Positions 7,782 to 17,114 of a stretch of DNA of 64,000 nt are shown one piece after another. The stretch covers positions 23,075 through 87,074 of the forward strand of contig CCFG01000010.1 in NCBI GenBank assembly GCA_000752215.1, read 5' to 3'. The position numbers were made by a program, and so were the translations under genes. Position 1 is the stretch's first letter. The number at the start of each line of letters is the position of its first letter. A model generated the notes under the pieces. That model saw only the letters and a program-made list of their open reading frames with translations, was not told where the DNA came from and searched no databases. The DNA comes from a bacterium MS4. GTDB lineage: Bacteria > Bacillota > Clostridia > Oscillospirales > Acutalibacteraceae.

Positions 7782-9665
7782 ATGGCAGTAAAACAATTTA
7801 AAGCGGAATCCAAGCGCCTTTTGGATTTGATGATTAATTCCATTTATACCCATCGCGAAATTTTTATGCGCGAGCTGATTTCCAATGCCAGCGACGCCAT
7901 TGACAAGCTTTATTACCGGACGCTGAGCGACGGCGACACCGGACTGAACCGGGATGATTTCTGCATTCAGATTCTTCCGGATAAAGAAAACCGTACGCTG
8001 ACCATTACCGACAACGGCTGCGGCATGACGAAAGAGGAGCTGGAAAACAACCTCGGCACCATTGCCAAAAGCGGCTCGCTGAATTTCAAAAAAGAAAACG
8101 AGCAGAAGGAAGATATTGAAATCATCGGCCAGTTCGGGGTGGGCTTCTATTCCGCGTTCATGGTCAGCGAAAAGGTAACCGTCGTCAGCAAGCCGTACGG
8201 AATGGAAGAGGCCTACCGATGGGAAAGCAGCGGCACCGCGGGCTACACGATGGAGCCCTGTGAAAAGGAAGGCCACGGTACCGAAATCATTCTGAAGATC
8301 AAGCCGAATACGGACGACAACAATTACGACGAGTATCTCGATTCCTATACTCTCCGGAACCTTGTCAAGAAATATTCCGATTACATCCGTTACCCCATTA
8401 AGATGGACGTAGAAAAAAGCCGTCTGAAAGAGGGCAGCAAGGATGAATACGAAACCTATTCCGAGAACGAAACGCTAAACAGCATGGTTCCCATCTGGCG
8501 GAAAAATAAAAATGAGATCACCGAAGACGAGTACAATGAGTTTTACAAGAGCAAATTTATGGATTACGTCAATCCGATGAAGGTGATCCATTCCAGCACC
8601 GAGGGTACCGCAACCTATAACGCCCTGATGTTCATTCCTGCCAAGGCGCCGATGAATTTCTACACCCGCGATTATGAAAAGGGCCTTCAGCTCTATTCCA
8701 ACGGGGTGCTGATTATGGACAGGTGCGCGGACCTGCTGCCGGATTATTTCAGCTTTGTGCGCGGCCTTGTCGATTCTCAGGACCTTTCGCTGAATATTTC
8801 CCGTGAAATGCTGCAGCATGACCGCCAGCTGAAAATCATCGCCGGACGTCTGGAAAAGAAAATCAAATCCGAACTGGAAACGATGCTGGAAAACGAGCGT
8901 GAAAAATACGAGGAATTCTTCAGGAATTTCGGTCTGCAGCTGAAGTACGGCATTTATCAGGATTACGGCATGCATAAGGATGTCCTGCAGGACCTGCTGC
9001 TGTTCTACTCCTCCGGTGAAAAGAAGCTGGTCACGCTCAAGGAATACGTTTCCCGTATGAAGGAGGACCAGAAATATATTTACTACGCCTGCGGCGAAAC
9101 CACGGATAAGGTGGATATGCTCCCGCAGACCGAGGCCTTGAAGGACAAGGGCTACGAGATCCTCTATCTGACCGACAACGTGGACGAGTTCGCCCTGCGG
9201 ATGCTGATAAAGTACGATGACAAGGAGTTCCGTTCCGTTTCCGCCGACGATCTGGGGCTGGAAACCGAGGAGGAAAAGAAGGAAGCCGCAAAGCAGGTGG
9301 AGGAGAACAAGGATCTGCTGACCTTTATGAAGGATTCCCTTGACGGCAAGGTCAAACAGGTGATCCTGTCGCAGAAGCTGAAAACACACCCGGTATGCCT
9401 TTCCACCGACGGCGCGATCTCTATCGAGATGGAAAAGGTGCTTAACGCCATGCCGACGGATGAGAAGGTCACGGCGCAGAGGGTGCTGGAAATCAACGCG
9501 AACCATCCGGTTTTCGCAAAGCTGCGCGAGCTTTACGAGAAGGATCAGGATACCTTAAAGGAGTACGCTTCCCTGCTGTATATGCAGGCCCTGCTGATCG
9601 AGGGCGTCAGCATCGACGACCCGGTCGCGTTTTCCAATCAGATTTGCGGCCTGATGACAAAATAA
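7782..9665 (+). CDS. htpG: HtpG, Hsp90-family chaperone
   Basis: ATP-dependent cytosolic chaperone, 627 aa, about the size of E. coli HtpG. The N-terminal GHKL ATPase domain shows [18 protein letters not shown], the ATP-lid motifs [11 protein letters not shown] and [14 protein letters not shown]. The middle domain has the catalytic-loop segment [13 protein letters not shown] with its Arg, and a C-terminal dimerisation domain follows. The ATG at 7782 is preceded by AGAGGTAGG; earlier in-frame starts (7749, 7761) lie in or next to the CIRCE operator and lack a ribosome site. The CIRCE element predicts HrcA repression and heat induction. It ends at a shared bidirectional terminator. Confidence 0.97.
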   Translation: MAVKQFKAESKRLLDLMINSIYTHREIFMRELISNASDAIDKLYYRTLSDGDTGLNRDDFCIQILPDKENRTLTITDNGCGMTKEELENNLGTIAKSGSLNFKKENEQKEDIEIIGQFGVGFYSAFMVSEKVTVVSKPYGMEEAYRWESSGTAGYTMEPCEKEGHGTEIILKIKPNTDDNNYDEYLDSYTLRNLVKKYSDYIRYPIKMDVEKSRLKEGSKDEYETYSENETLNSMVPIWRKNKNEITEDEYNEFYKSKFMDYVNPMKVIHSSTEGTATYNALMFIPAKAPMNFYTRDYEKGLQLYSNGVLIMDRCADLLPDYFSFVRGLVDSQDLSLNISREMLQHDRQLKIIAGRLEKKIKSELETMLENEREKYEEFFRNFGLQLKYGIYQDYGMHKDVLQDLLLFYSSGEKKLVTLKEYVSRMKEDQKYIYYACGETTDKVDMLPQTEALKDKGYEILYLTDNVDEFALRMLIKYDDKEFRSVSADDLGLETEEEKKEAAKQVEENKDLLTFMKDSLDGKVKQVILSQKLKTHPVCLSTDGAISIEMEKVLNAMPTDEKVTAQRVLEINANHPVFAKLRELYEKDQDTLKEYASLLYMQALLIEGVSIDDPVAFSNQICGLMTK

Positions 9666-9686
9666 ACACCGACTAATACCATCTCC

Positions 9687-9770
9687 ATTTCAGTTTGCAG
9701 GACAAAACACGTTTCTCCCCCGCCGAAGGCGGGGGAGAAACACAATCTTGTTGCAGAATCAACTGGAAAT
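9687..9770 (+). repeat. Dispersed palindromic repeat, copy A
   Basis: An 84-bp near-palindrome. Central 14-bp arms (GTTTCTCCCCCGCC, loop GAA) are flanked by weaker outer inverted repeats ending in ATTTCAGTTTGCAG and CAGAATCAACTGGAAAT. It is about 85 % identical by eye to copy B (60374-60457) and related to copy C (38070-38152, inverted). No ORF inside; a MITE- or REP-like element is likely. Confidence 0.8.
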
Positions 9771-9795
9771 ACTGTAATTATTATTTTACAAGCGA

Positions 9796-9837
9796 AAGCA
9801 CCGGGAGCGGATTGATATTCCGCTCCCGGTGCTTTTT
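9796..9837. terminator. Bidirectional terminator between htpG and the transglutaminase gene
   Basis: A 16-bp perfect stem AAGCACCGGGAGCGGA / TCCGCTCCCGGTGCTT with a 7-nt loop, T-rich on the plus strand and with A residues on the left, serves two convergent genes. Confidence 0.9.
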
Positions 9838-9850
9838 GATCGTTTCGCAG

Positions 9851-12406
9851 CTAAATTAAATTGTCCACATATTTGAATGCGAAGCGCTTTGCCCTCGGCA
9901 GGCGTCCGTAGCATTCGCGCGCCGTTTGCTCCGCATAGTCCGTCATCACTTTTCTTTCCTTTTCCGTGATTCCCTGACGGCTGAACCGGGCTTTCAGCGC
10001 GAGGCCGCTGATTTCCTCACTGATTTCTCCGCCGTATTCCGTGAGTTTGGTGAGATAGGCATAGACCGCGATTGCGGCCCTGTTGACGTCTGTGTGCGCA
10101 AATAATTTCAAACGGTGTGCTAGCGCGATTCTGCGCTTTAACGCCGTACAGACAAGCAGAAGGGCAATAGAAGCGATGATAAGGACAAGCGGCAAAGTGG
10201 AATTGCTCAGATCCGGGGTCCTCTGCGGCCCCGCGCCGGGGGCGGAGCTTGCGGACGGAGACGATTCGGTTTGCGCGGGCTGGGAAGAAGCGGTTTCCGG
10301 CTCGCTCTGCACTGCGCTTTCCGCGGATGGATTGCTGGATTCCGCGCTGGGAACCGGGGGCTGATTTACCGGATTGTTGTCCTGCGTCAGATTCCGGGCC
10401 GGATTGAAACCGGGCGTGACGTCGAACGGCTGCCAGCCCAGCCCCGGGGAGTAAAGCTCCACCCAGGCGTGCGCTCGGCTGTCGGGGATATCCGCCCAGC
10501 CGTCGCTTCCCGCGTTCAGATAATCCCCGGTCGTAACGATATAGCCCTCCGCGTAGCGGGCCGGAACGCCCATGGCCCGCAGCATCACGGCGGCGGCGGT
10601 GGCAAAATGGACGCAGTAGCCCTCGTGGCTCTCCGACAGGAAATAGTCGGCGAAGTCCCTGCCCTTCGGCGGCTTTTTCGGCGAAAGGGTATAGTAACAG
10701 TGGTCGCTCAGATAGCTTTTGACCGCGTTGGCGATGCTGTCTACAGACGAATAAGAGTAGGAACTCGCTAAGTTCTGTACAAAAAATCCGTTCAGCCGCT
10801 CATCCTGCTTCATCAGGCTTACTATCTTTTCTTTTGTACCCTGCGGCAGCTGCGTATATTTGCCGTACAGAAACAGCCGGTACTCCTGCTCCTTACTGAC
10901 AAAGGCTTTGGTTTCCCCATCCAGTTTGTTCAGAAGATTATCGGGAAGCGTACTTTTGTAATAGTCCGCAATATTAGTGGAATTCAGACTGTCCAGTCTG
11001 CTCTGTGCGTTTAAATAATCTGCCGCGTCCCTTGTCCGAAACATGGAATTCGGGGCCAGCGTGAAAAGGATACTCCACGGAGCGGACCGGGTCGCCTCTT
11101 CCGATAGAGCGTATGCGTAAAAGCTGTATTGCCCGGTGCCGAAAAGAGCGCCGGAGCGGATAAATGCATCGTTGATAAACCGCACGCCAGAAATCTGCTG
11201 TGGGGTAGTGGTCAGGTTGTACGGCGCGTAAATACATTGCTTTGCCGCCGCGATATTTTGAACCTGAAGCCCAAACGGCTGAAAATCCGGGGTGTTTCCG
11301 CGGCGGGACAGGGAGGCGTACTCCCCGGATAGGTTCTGAACGTTCAGCCCGTCCAGCTTTTGGTTGATGCCGGTATAGTCGGAATCCGGCAGCAGCTCCC
11401 AGCTTGAGCCGGTATAGACGCTTCCGGCAAAGCTTTTCAGGTAGAGGGGATACGGTTGGTCCGTCTTGACGCGCAGGGCGGTTTTTCCGGTAAATTCCAC
11501 TTTTCCGGCGCCAGACAGGTCCACATGGGAAACGTTTCCGGCAAAGGCTTTGCCGCCGTTCAGAAAGGTGCCGTCCGTCGCGGTGTCGATCAGCTCCGTG
11601 CGCAGCTTTTCCGCCCCCTCGGGATGCCGGTAGCTCTGCGGGGGAAACGTGCCCATAATCAGCGCGAAGCTCAGCAGGACCGCCGGAATCATCAGCAGAC
11701 CGCTTCGGGACGATACCGCGTCGTTTCTGACGGAAAAGCCCTTCGCCTTGGCGGAACGCTTCTTTTTTTCAGCGGACAGGCGCGTCAGTATCAGCAGCGT
11801 CCAGCAGAGAAGCAGCAGAAGCACGGCGGGGAAATACGGCGTGATCGTAAAGGCCAGCGCCGCAAGCAGAAAGGGAAACGTGGACAGAAAGGCCAGCCCG
11901 AAGCTCTTCCGTTTGATGACGGCGTTGCTCATCAGGCCCGTGACGGGAAACAGGACAAACAGCACAAACAGCGTGCATAGCTGGGAATACTGCGCCGCCG
12001 GGGCCAAAACAAGGTAAATGGGGAATTCAAAGTCGGAATGCTCCGCATAGGCGGTCATCATCCGGTTGACGGTAATGAGGAAGCCCTGAAAAATCAATTG
12101 GCGCAGGTACCAGACCGCCGCGCAGTACGCCAGACAAAAGACCAGCAGCAACAGGGGCTGAAAGCGTTTAAAGGAATGGATCAGCGCGAATACGGCCGTA
12201 AACAGCAGGGTGTAGGATAAAACCGTCAGGGGAAACACGGGGAGCGCGAAGGCGGAAATAAAACACCAGCCCGCGCCGAAAACGCCGGACAGAATCAGCA
12301 TCAGCCGGAACACCGTGTTCCTTACGGGCGACGGAGTCTGTCCGCTCAGGCGGGGCGGGGAAATTTTCAGGCCGGGGGAATCCGGCAGATGATTTTCAGT
12401 ATTCAT
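9851..12406 (-). CDS. Membrane-anchored transglutaminase-like protease-fold protein
   Basis: 851 aa. About six membrane helices in the first 200 residues (TransGlu N-terminal domain), a long extracytoplasmic region, a transglutaminase core, a Pro/Ser-rich linker (about residues 700-745), one more membrane helix and a short C-terminal DUF4129-like tail. The catalytic triad is visible: Cys in GYCVHFATAAAVMLRAMG, His in SRAHAWVELY, Asp in WQPFDVTPG. Such proteins sit with a DUF58 protein and a MoxR ATPase, as here, and the cluster is thought to act in envelope protein maturation; the substrate is unknown. The ATG at 12406 has AGGTGA six bases upstream; the frame extends 14 codons further into the DUF58 gene. 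Confidence 0.88.
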   Translation of the reverse strand: MNTENHLPDSPGLKISPPRLSGQTPSPVRNTVFRLMLILSGVFGAGWCFISAFALPVFPLTVLSYTLLFTAVFALIHSFKRFQPLLLLVFCLAYCAAVWYLRQLIFQGFLITVNRMMTAYAEHSDFEFPIYLVLAPAAQYSQLCTLFVLFVLFPVTGLMSNAVIKRKSFGLAFLSTFPFLLAALAFTITPYFPAVLLLLLCWTLLILTRLSAEKKKRSAKAKGFSVRNDAVSSRSGLLMIPAVLLSFALIMGTFPPQSYRHPEGAEKLRTELIDTATDGTFLNGGKAFAGNVSHVDLSGAGKVEFTGKTALRVKTDQPYPLYLKSFAGSVYTGSSWELLPDSDYTGINQKLDGLNVQNLSGEYASLSRRGNTPDFQPFGLQVQNIAAAKQCIYAPYNLTTTPQQISGVRFINDAFIRSGALFGTGQYSFYAYALSEEATRSAPWSILFTLAPNSMFRTRDAADYLNAQSRLDSLNSTNIADYYKSTLPDNLLNKLDGETKAFVSKEQEYRLFLYGKYTQLPQGTKEKIVSLMKQDERLNGFFVQNLASSYSYSSVDSIANAVKSYLSDHCYYTLSPKKPPKGRDFADYFLSESHEGYCVHFATAAAVMLRAMGVPARYAEGYIVTTGDYLNAGSDGWADIPDSRAHAWVELYSPGLGWQPFDVTPGFNPARNLTQDNNPVNQPPVPSAESSNPSAESAVQSEPETASSQPAQTESSPSASSAPGAGPQRTPDLSNSTLPLVLIIASIALLLVCTALKRRIALAHRLKLFAHTDVNRAAIAVYAYLTKLTEYGGEISEEISGLALKARFSRQGITEKERKVMTDYAEQTARECYGRLPRAKRFAFKYVDNLI

Positions 12407-12423
12407 GCGGCTCACCTGTTCCT

Positions 12424-13611
12424 TTATAGAATCAGGCCGGAAAGGCACTGCTGAATTTTTTCAGGATAGACCGTTACCACTTCTGCGTTCATCGCGCGCA
12501 GCGCGTCCGCCAGCCGGAGCTGTTCGTCGTCCGTTTCTCCTCCGACAGCCAGCACGGTGATCTTTTCCCCGTTCGGCCGGTCACAAAGCTCCGTAAGCGC
12601 TTCGGTCAGTTTTCCCGTGATATAAACGGCGTGGGAAAAGCTTCCGGCGTCTTGCTCTGTCTTGCTGCGGGACTTCAGGACATACGGCTCCTCGCGGTAG
12701 GACTGCGCGGAAAGCAGGCTGTTCAGCAAAGAGGCCAGATCCTCGTCGCTCTGAATCAGCGACGTGTGCAGCCGGTCCTCTTCTTTTCCGTACCATTCGA
12801 TTCGGTGGATGATCTGGTTTTCCGTAAAGAAATGCGATAAAGAGGCGGCTGTTTCCATCAGTGCATCCAGCACCTCCCTGTTCGGCGAGAGCAGCTCCAG
12901 CAGCACAAGAATCCCGCTGTCGACCGGAAGTCCGAATTCCTTTACCATCAGCTCGTCCAGCTTGGAGCTGAGCTTCCAGTGGATGCTGCGCAGGCGGTCG
13001 CCGCTGCGGAACGCGCGCACGTCGAAAATTTCAGACGGGTCGTCTCCCGGCTTTTCTTCCGAGTAGGTGTTGCTTTCGGTGCCCGCGGCAGCCGTCATAT
13101 CGATGGAAGAATCGATCGGATGCACCCGGGGAGCGATAAAGCATTCGGACTGAAGGTCCGGTTTCCGGCTGATACGAAAGATTCCGAGGGGGTCATAGTA
13201 CTGAAGCTGCGTCAGCTTTACCGAAACACGGCCGCAGTAACGGGACTGCATCCGGTATTCCGCGGTCTGCTTCGAGCGGGCGTTCACCGGCGTGAACAGA
13301 GTTTGCTCCTGCCTTTCGCCGCTGAGAGAGTTTACGCAGGAGAAGTGCAGCTTTGCGCGGAGCAGGGGAAAGGCGGACGCGTTTTTCAGGGTAATATACA
13401 GAGAAAATTCCTGATTTTTGTACGGGGTGACATTCTGCGCCGCAAGCTCCGCCGTTGTTTTGCGTACGGCGAGCACCAGAAACAGCCACGAGAAGAACGG
13501 CAGGATAAGAATCAGCACCAGCGTGAAGAAGGCCAGATATTCTTTAAAAAAGAGAAAGAACAGAATTGCGGCGGCAAGCACAGCGCAGTAGGCGGCACGA
13601 CAGCGGAACAT
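12424..13611 (-). CDS. DUF58 domain protein
   Basis: 395 aa with two N-terminal membrane helices (residues 5-50) and a large domain thereafter. The DUF58 hallmark is RSGDRLRSIHWKLSSKLDELMVKE. Family members resemble von Willebrand A-type proteins and are encoded with MoxR ATPases, which may insert metal or remodel them. It lies between MoxR (10 bp upstream on this strand) and the transglutaminase gene (17 bp downstream), so a three-gene operon is likely. The start ATG has AGGGGC just upstream. The molecular role is not established. Confidence 0.88.
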   Translation of the reverse strand: MFRCRAAYCAVLAAAILFFLFFKEYLAFFTLVLILILPFFSWLFLVLAVRKTTAELAAQNVTPYKNQEFSLYITLKNASAFPLLRAKLHFSCVNSLSGERQEQTLFTPVNARSKQTAEYRMQSRYCGRVSVKLTQLQYYDPLGIFRISRKPDLQSECFIAPRVHPIDSSIDMTAAAGTESNTYSEEKPGDDPSEIFDVRAFRSGDRLRSIHWKLSSKLDELMVKEFGLPVDSGILVLLELLSPNREVLDALMETAASLSHFFTENQIIHRIEWYGKEEDRLHTSLIQSDEDLASLLNSLLSAQSYREEPYVLKSRSKTEQDAGSFSHAVYITGKLTEALTELCDRPNGEKITVLAVGGETDDEQLRLADALRAMNAEVVTVYPEKIQQCLSGLIL

Positions 13612-13620
13612 GGCGTGCCC

Positions 13621-14559
13621 CTATTTCTGCACGACGGCGGGCGCGGGGACATCTCTTAAAATGTCCCTGAGCAGGCCGGCTGCGGTAACGTTGCCTATTT
13701 TCGCCTGGGGCTTCAGAATCATCCGGTGCTCCACCACGTCGGTGAAGACGGACTGCACGTCCTTCGGGACCACATAGTCCCTGCCGGAAAGATAGGCGTT
13801 CGCCTGCGCCATTTTGACGAGCGCGATGGAGCCGCGCGGGCTCGCGCCCAGCCGGATCAGGCCGTTTTCACGGGTCGCGCCCACCAGCCGGGCAATGTAT
13901 GCGTACAGATCGTCTGAGAGGTAAATGGTGTCCGTCTCGTTCTGCATGGCGATGATTTCCCGCGCGTCGGCGGCTTTCCGGACCGATTCCAGCGGGTCCT
14001 CGCCCTGCTTGCGCTTCAAAATTTCCACTTCGTCGCGCAGCTCGGGGTATCCCATGGTCAGCCGCACCATAAAGCGGTCGAGCTGGGAATCGGGCAGCAT
14101 CTGCGTACCCACCGAACCGATGGGGTTCTGGGTCGCAATCACGATATAGGGCTTCGGGGTGGGGTGGGCGATTCCGTCAACCGTGATGCTGCCTTCCTCC
14201 ATGACCTCCAGAAGTGCGGACTGCGTCTTGCTGGAGGTACGGTTGATCTCGTCGGCCAGAAACAGGTTGCACAGTGCCGCGCCGGGCTTGTACTCCAATA
14301 AGCCGGTCGCCTTGTTGTAGATGGAAAATCCCGTTACATCGGTCGGCATTACGTCCGGCGTGAACTGGACCCGCTTGTAATCAAGGGACATTGCCTTGGA
14401 AAAGGCAAGGGCCAGCGTCGTTTTTCCAACGCCGGGGATGTCCTCCAGAAGAATGTGCCCCTGCGCCAGAATCACCATCAGCACTTTCCGGACAATCACG
14501 TCTTTTCCGACCACTGCTTTTTTAACCTCGTTGATGATTCTCAAAGCCTTTTCCTGCAT
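13621..14559 (-). CDS. MoxR-family AAA+ ATPase
   Basis: 312 aa. Walker A GVGKTTLALAFSKAM, Walker B LFLADEINR, sensor 1 IATQNPIGSVGTQMLP and the arginine-rich C-terminal lid (GASPRGSIALVKMAQA) mark a MoxR/RavA-type AAA+ protein. These act as chaperones for partner proteins with VWA or DUF58 domains, encoded immediately downstream here. The ATG at 14559 has GGTGG eight bases upstream; an in-frame GTG at 14571 lies too near any ribosome site. Transcription comes from the consensus promoter at 14596-14624. Confidence 0.93.
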   Translation of the reverse strand: MQEKALRIINEVKKAVVGKDVIVRKVLMVILAQGHILLEDIPGVGKTTLALAFSKAMSLDYKRVQFTPDVMPTDVTGFSIYNKATGLLEYKPGAALCNLFLADEINRTSSKTQSALLEVMEEGSITVDGIAHPTPKPYIVIATQNPIGSVGTQMLPDSQLDRFMVRLTMGYPELRDEVEILKRKQGEDPLESVRKAADAREIIAMQNETDTIYLSDDLYAYIARLVGATRENGLIRLGASPRGSIALVKMAQANAYLSGRDYVVPKDVQSVFTDVVEHRMILKPQAKIGNVTAAGLLRDILRDVPAPAVVQK

Positions 14560-14595
14560 TTTCAAAGCCACCGCCCCGTCTTTATATTCTGTATT

Positions 14596-14624
14596 ATTAT
14601 AGTCGAAATCAATCCGTTATGCAA
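14596..14624 (-). promoter_or_regulatory. Promoter of the MoxR-DUF58-transglutaminase operon
   Basis: On the minus strand TTGCAT, 17 bp, TATAAT. It is a strong sigma-A-type match reading toward the MoxR start. Confidence 0.82.
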
Positions 14625-14713
14625 ACCGGGTGTTTTTATTGCGGAAGAATTTTCTCTTGAAAAATTGCCGCCATAGGCGCAAAATGGAAGGAATGAAGAA
14701 TGGAGGCTGTGTA

Positions 14714-15436
14714 ATGGAACAGAATATTGAAAAGCTGCAGAGCATGATTGACGAGAGCAAACGCATCGTGTTTTTCGGAGGAGCCGGCGTTTCCACCGAA
14801 AGCGGAATCCCGGATTTCCGCAGCGTGGACGGACTGTACCACCAGCATTACCGCTATCCGCCCGAAACGATGCTGAGCCACAGTTTTTATGAAACGCATA
14901 TGGAAGAATTTTACGATTTTTACCGGGCCAAGATGCTTTGCCTGACCGCAAAGCCGAACGCCGCCCACAGGAAGCTTGCCGAGCTGGAGCGGGCGGGAAA
15001 ACTGACCGCGGTGGTCACGCAGAATATCGACGGTCTGCACCAGACGGCGGGGAGCAAAACGGTCTACGAGCTGCACGGCTCCGTTCACCGCAACTACTGC
15101 CGGCGCTGTCATAAGCTTTACGACGCGGAATTCGTCCTGAACAGCACGGGAATTCCGACCTGTACCTGCGGCGGCACCGTTAAGCCGGATGTGGTGCTGT
15201 ACGAAGAAGGCCTCAATCAGCGCACGCTTTACGGCGCGGTGGAGGCGATCGAGCGCGCGGACATGCTGATCATTGGCGGGACCTCCCTTGCGGTTTATCC
15301 GGCGGCAAGCCTGATCGACTACTACGGCGGGGACCGGCTGGTCCTGATCAACCGCACCAGTACCCTGCAGGACCGCAACGCCAATCTGGTGATTCAGGGC
15401 AGCATCGGCGAGGTGCTTGACAAAATCAAAGTGTGA
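14714..15436 (+). CDS. Sirtuin, NAD-dependent protein deacylase
   Basis: 240 aa. Removes acetyl or other acyl groups from lysine using NAD, giving nicotinamide and O-acyl-ADP-ribose. Motifs: FFGGAGVSTESGIPDFRS (NAD loop), TQNIDGLHQTAG with the Asn/Asp/His catalytic set, ELHGSVHRNYCRRC with CxxC, then CTCGG providing the second pair of zinc-binding Cys, GGTSLAVYPA and LINRT near the C-terminus. The ATG at 14714 is seven bases after GGAGG; the frame is open back to 14630 without a convincing start. It is divergent from the MoxR operon and ends near an intergenic repeat and a terminator. Confidence 0.95.
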   Translation: MEQNIEKLQSMIDESKRIVFFGGAGVSTESGIPDFRSVDGLYHQHYRYPPETMLSHSFYETHMEEFYDFYRAKMLCLTAKPNAAHRKLAELERAGKLTAVVTQNIDGLHQTAGSKTVYELHGSVHRNYCRRCHKLYDAEFVLNSTGIPTCTCGGTVKPDVVLYEEGLNQRTLYGAVEAIERADMLIIGGTSLAVYPAASLIDYYGGDRLVLINRTSTLQDRNANLVIQGSIGEVLDKIKV

Positions 15437-15465
15437 CCTTGGGAATTTGCCTCCTTTTGATCCTT

Positions 15466-15512
15466 GCCTCCCTCCGCGAGGGAGGTGGCGTGCCCGGCAC
15501 GCCGGAGGGAGT
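15466..15512. repeat. Compound hairpin intergenic repeat
   Basis: Two adjacent hairpins: CCTCCCTC-CGC-GAGGGAGG and GGCGTGC-CCG-GCACGCC, the whole bounded by CCTCCG / CGGAGG sequence. I recall similar GC-rich units as common intergenic repeats in clostridial genomes, but only this copy is in the window. Confidence 0.55.
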
Positions 15513-15521
15513 AAAGCGGAA

Positions 15522-15565
15522 AAAAGCCCGGAAGAACGTGATTTTTTTCGTTCCTCCGGGCTTTT
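15522..15565. terminator. Bidirectional terminator after the sirtuin gene
   Basis: AAAAGCCCGGAAGAACG pairs with CGTTCCTCCGGGCTTTT with one mismatch. A and T runs on both sides fit use by the convergent sirtuin and lipoprotein genes. Confidence 0.85.
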
Positions 15566-15601
15566 GTACGATTGTTTTTAGGAAAACCGCTGCTCGGCTG
15601 T

Positions 15602-16066
15602 TTATCCCTTGACTGCGGTGTCGTATATTTTATTCAGCTCCTCGTATTGGGGAGAGACGATCATGCTGACGTAATTTCCGTTCTGGTTGACGCCGCATTT
15701 TTTCAGCATCGCGTATTCCTCCGGCAGATAGTCCTTCATTTCGGTTTCCTTCTGCTGGTAGCGGGCGTCCAGTTTTTCCTTGATCCGCTTGGCCGCGTCG
15801 GCGTCCTTTCCCTCCAGGAAGATGATCTCGTCGCCTTTGATGCCGGTCGAATCGACATAGGCGGCAAACTGCTTGACGTCTGCGGTGTCAATTCCGTAAT
15901 TCGGCATCAGGTCCTCGGCGGAATACTCCGTCATTTCCTTATTGGAGAGGACCGCCTTCATATCCGCCATCACCTTGGTCAGGTCGGCCTGTTTTGTTCC
16001 GCCGCCGCACGCGGCCAGAGAACAGAGCATTGCCGCGGCGAGCAGCAATGATAAAAGCTTTTTCAT
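15602..16066 (-). CDS. DUF4358-like lipoprotein
   Basis: 154 aa. The N-terminus has a lipoprotein signal, LLAAAMLCSLAACGGG, with lipobox LAAC. The mature part (YGIDTADVKQFAAYV, then AAKRIKEKLDARYQQKE and ends GNYVSMIVS) looks like DUF4358, a family of small lipoproteins of unknown role frequent in Clostridia. It lies 12 bp downstream of an SGNH-hydrolase lipoprotein gene on the same strand, and the two probably form an operon, suggesting a shared surface function. The family call is from memory of its pattern, so treat it as likely rather than certain. Confidence 0.75.
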   Translation of the reverse strand: MKKLLSLLLAAAMLCSLAACGGGTKQADLTKVMADMKAVLSNKEMTEYSAEDLMPNYGIDTADVKQFAAYVDSTGIKGDEIIFLEGKDADAAKRIKEKLDARYQQKETEMKDYLPEEYAMLKKCGVNQNGNYVSMIVSPQYEELNKIYDTAVKG

Positions 16067-16078
16067 CGGTATTCTCCC

Positions 16079-16933
16079 TTATTTTACAGTATGTGTTAAA
16101 ATGTAATCAATCCATACCTGACAGGCCTTGTCCGTAAAATGGATTCCGAGGTCGTTGGGGTCGCTGCAGTATTCGGGAATCAGGTTCCCGTCGCTGTCAC
16201 GCATGACCGACGCAACGTCAATGTAATAATATCCGTTCTTTTTGCACATTTCCGCCAGCTTCGCGTCGTAAGCGGAAAGGTTCGGATTGTTCAGGGTCGT
16301 CATCTGCTGCTCCTTGATGATGGGGGTCGCGGACTGAACAAATAACTTGGCGTCCGGGGATTTTTCCTGAATCTTTGCAAGGAGCTTGGACATGTTTTCT
16401 ACGGAACCGTCAATGCCGTACAGGGCCAGGTCGTTGGCTCCCAGCATAATGTAAACTTTTTTCGCGCCCATCGCCGCAACGTTGTCTTCCAGAAGCGCCT
16501 TCTTTCCGTTATAGAGCGGGTGGATGGAAGAAGTACCGAGGGGCTTCAGCGCGTTGCCGCTGCCCATACTGCCGGCGGCCAGAAACTGGGCTTTTCCAAA
16601 GAAACCCGCCTCTGTTTTGCGCTTCGCGGTGACGTAATTTTTCAGCTTCAGGGAGACGGAATCCCCAATAAAGACCGCGTCGTCAAGGTAGCTTGCGTCC
16701 GCTTTGGCGCTTTCCTGCACCGCATCGGAATTTTCCGGCTGAGAGGATGCGGGCGGCGCCACCGAGGAGGCCTCCTGTGAACTTACCGCGGAAGAAACCT
16801 CGCTCTGTACGGTGGAACTCGCGGGAGCGGCGCTGGAAGCGGTTTGCTTATTTCCGCCGCAGCCGGATAAAAGCAGCAGCCCGGCCGTCAGAAGGGCCAG
16901 TCCCCTCCTGCTGTCATTTTTATTATGATTCAT
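16079..16933 (-). CDS. SGNH/GDSL hydrolase lipoprotein
   Basis: 284 aa. A lipoprotein signal (LTAGLLLLSGCGG) is followed by a low-complexity Ser/Ala linker (residues 30-75) and an SGNH hydrolase domain. Catalytic blocks: GDS in DAVFIGDSVSLKL (nucleophile Ser), GxND in IMLGANDLALYG, and DxxH-type DLGIHFTDKA near the C-terminus. Predicted to sit on the outer face of the membrane and to de-esterify polysaccharide or other acyl groups; the substrate is unknown. The ATG is preceded by AGAAGGTG. It is paired with the DUF4358-like lipoprotein gene downstream. Confidence 0.87.
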   Translation of the reverse strand: MNHNKNDSRRGLALLTAGLLLLSGCGGNKQTASSAAPASSTVQSEVSSAVSSQEASSVAPPASSQPENSDAVQESAKADASYLDDAVFIGDSVSLKLKNYVTAKRKTEAGFFGKAQFLAAGSMGSGNALKPLGTSSIHPLYNGKKALLEDNVAAMGAKKVYIMLGANDLALYGIDGSVENMSKLLAKIQEKSPDAKLFVQSATPIIKEQQMTTLNNPNLSAYDAKLAEMCKKNGYYYIDVASVMRDSDGNLIPEYCSDPNDLGIHFTDKACQVWIDYILTHTVK

Positions 16934-17050
16934 CTTAGCACCTTCTAATCAACAAGTAAAATTAACACAAACAGTATAGCATATGTATGACCGTATCACA
17001 ACAATTGTTACAAAATATGACAGGAAGATATCCCCATCAATTCCAGATAT

Positions 17051-17082
17051 AAAAAATGAGCGGCGCCCTGCGGCGCTGCTCA
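17051..17082 (-). terminator. Terminator after the DUF1540 gene
   Basis: A 12-bp hairpin (ATGAGCGGCGCC / GGCGCTGCTCAT, one G:T pair) is followed on the minus strand by six T residues. Confidence 0.85.
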
Positions 17083-17114
17083 TTCCGTCTGCTGTTATGG
17101 GGATTTCCGAAATC

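Noticed and set aside
9711-9741. Core hairpin of repeat A taken as the htpG terminator
   Set aside because: No T-run follows it, and a much better terminator lies at 9796-9837; the same core occurs inside a transcribed leader at 60.4 kb.
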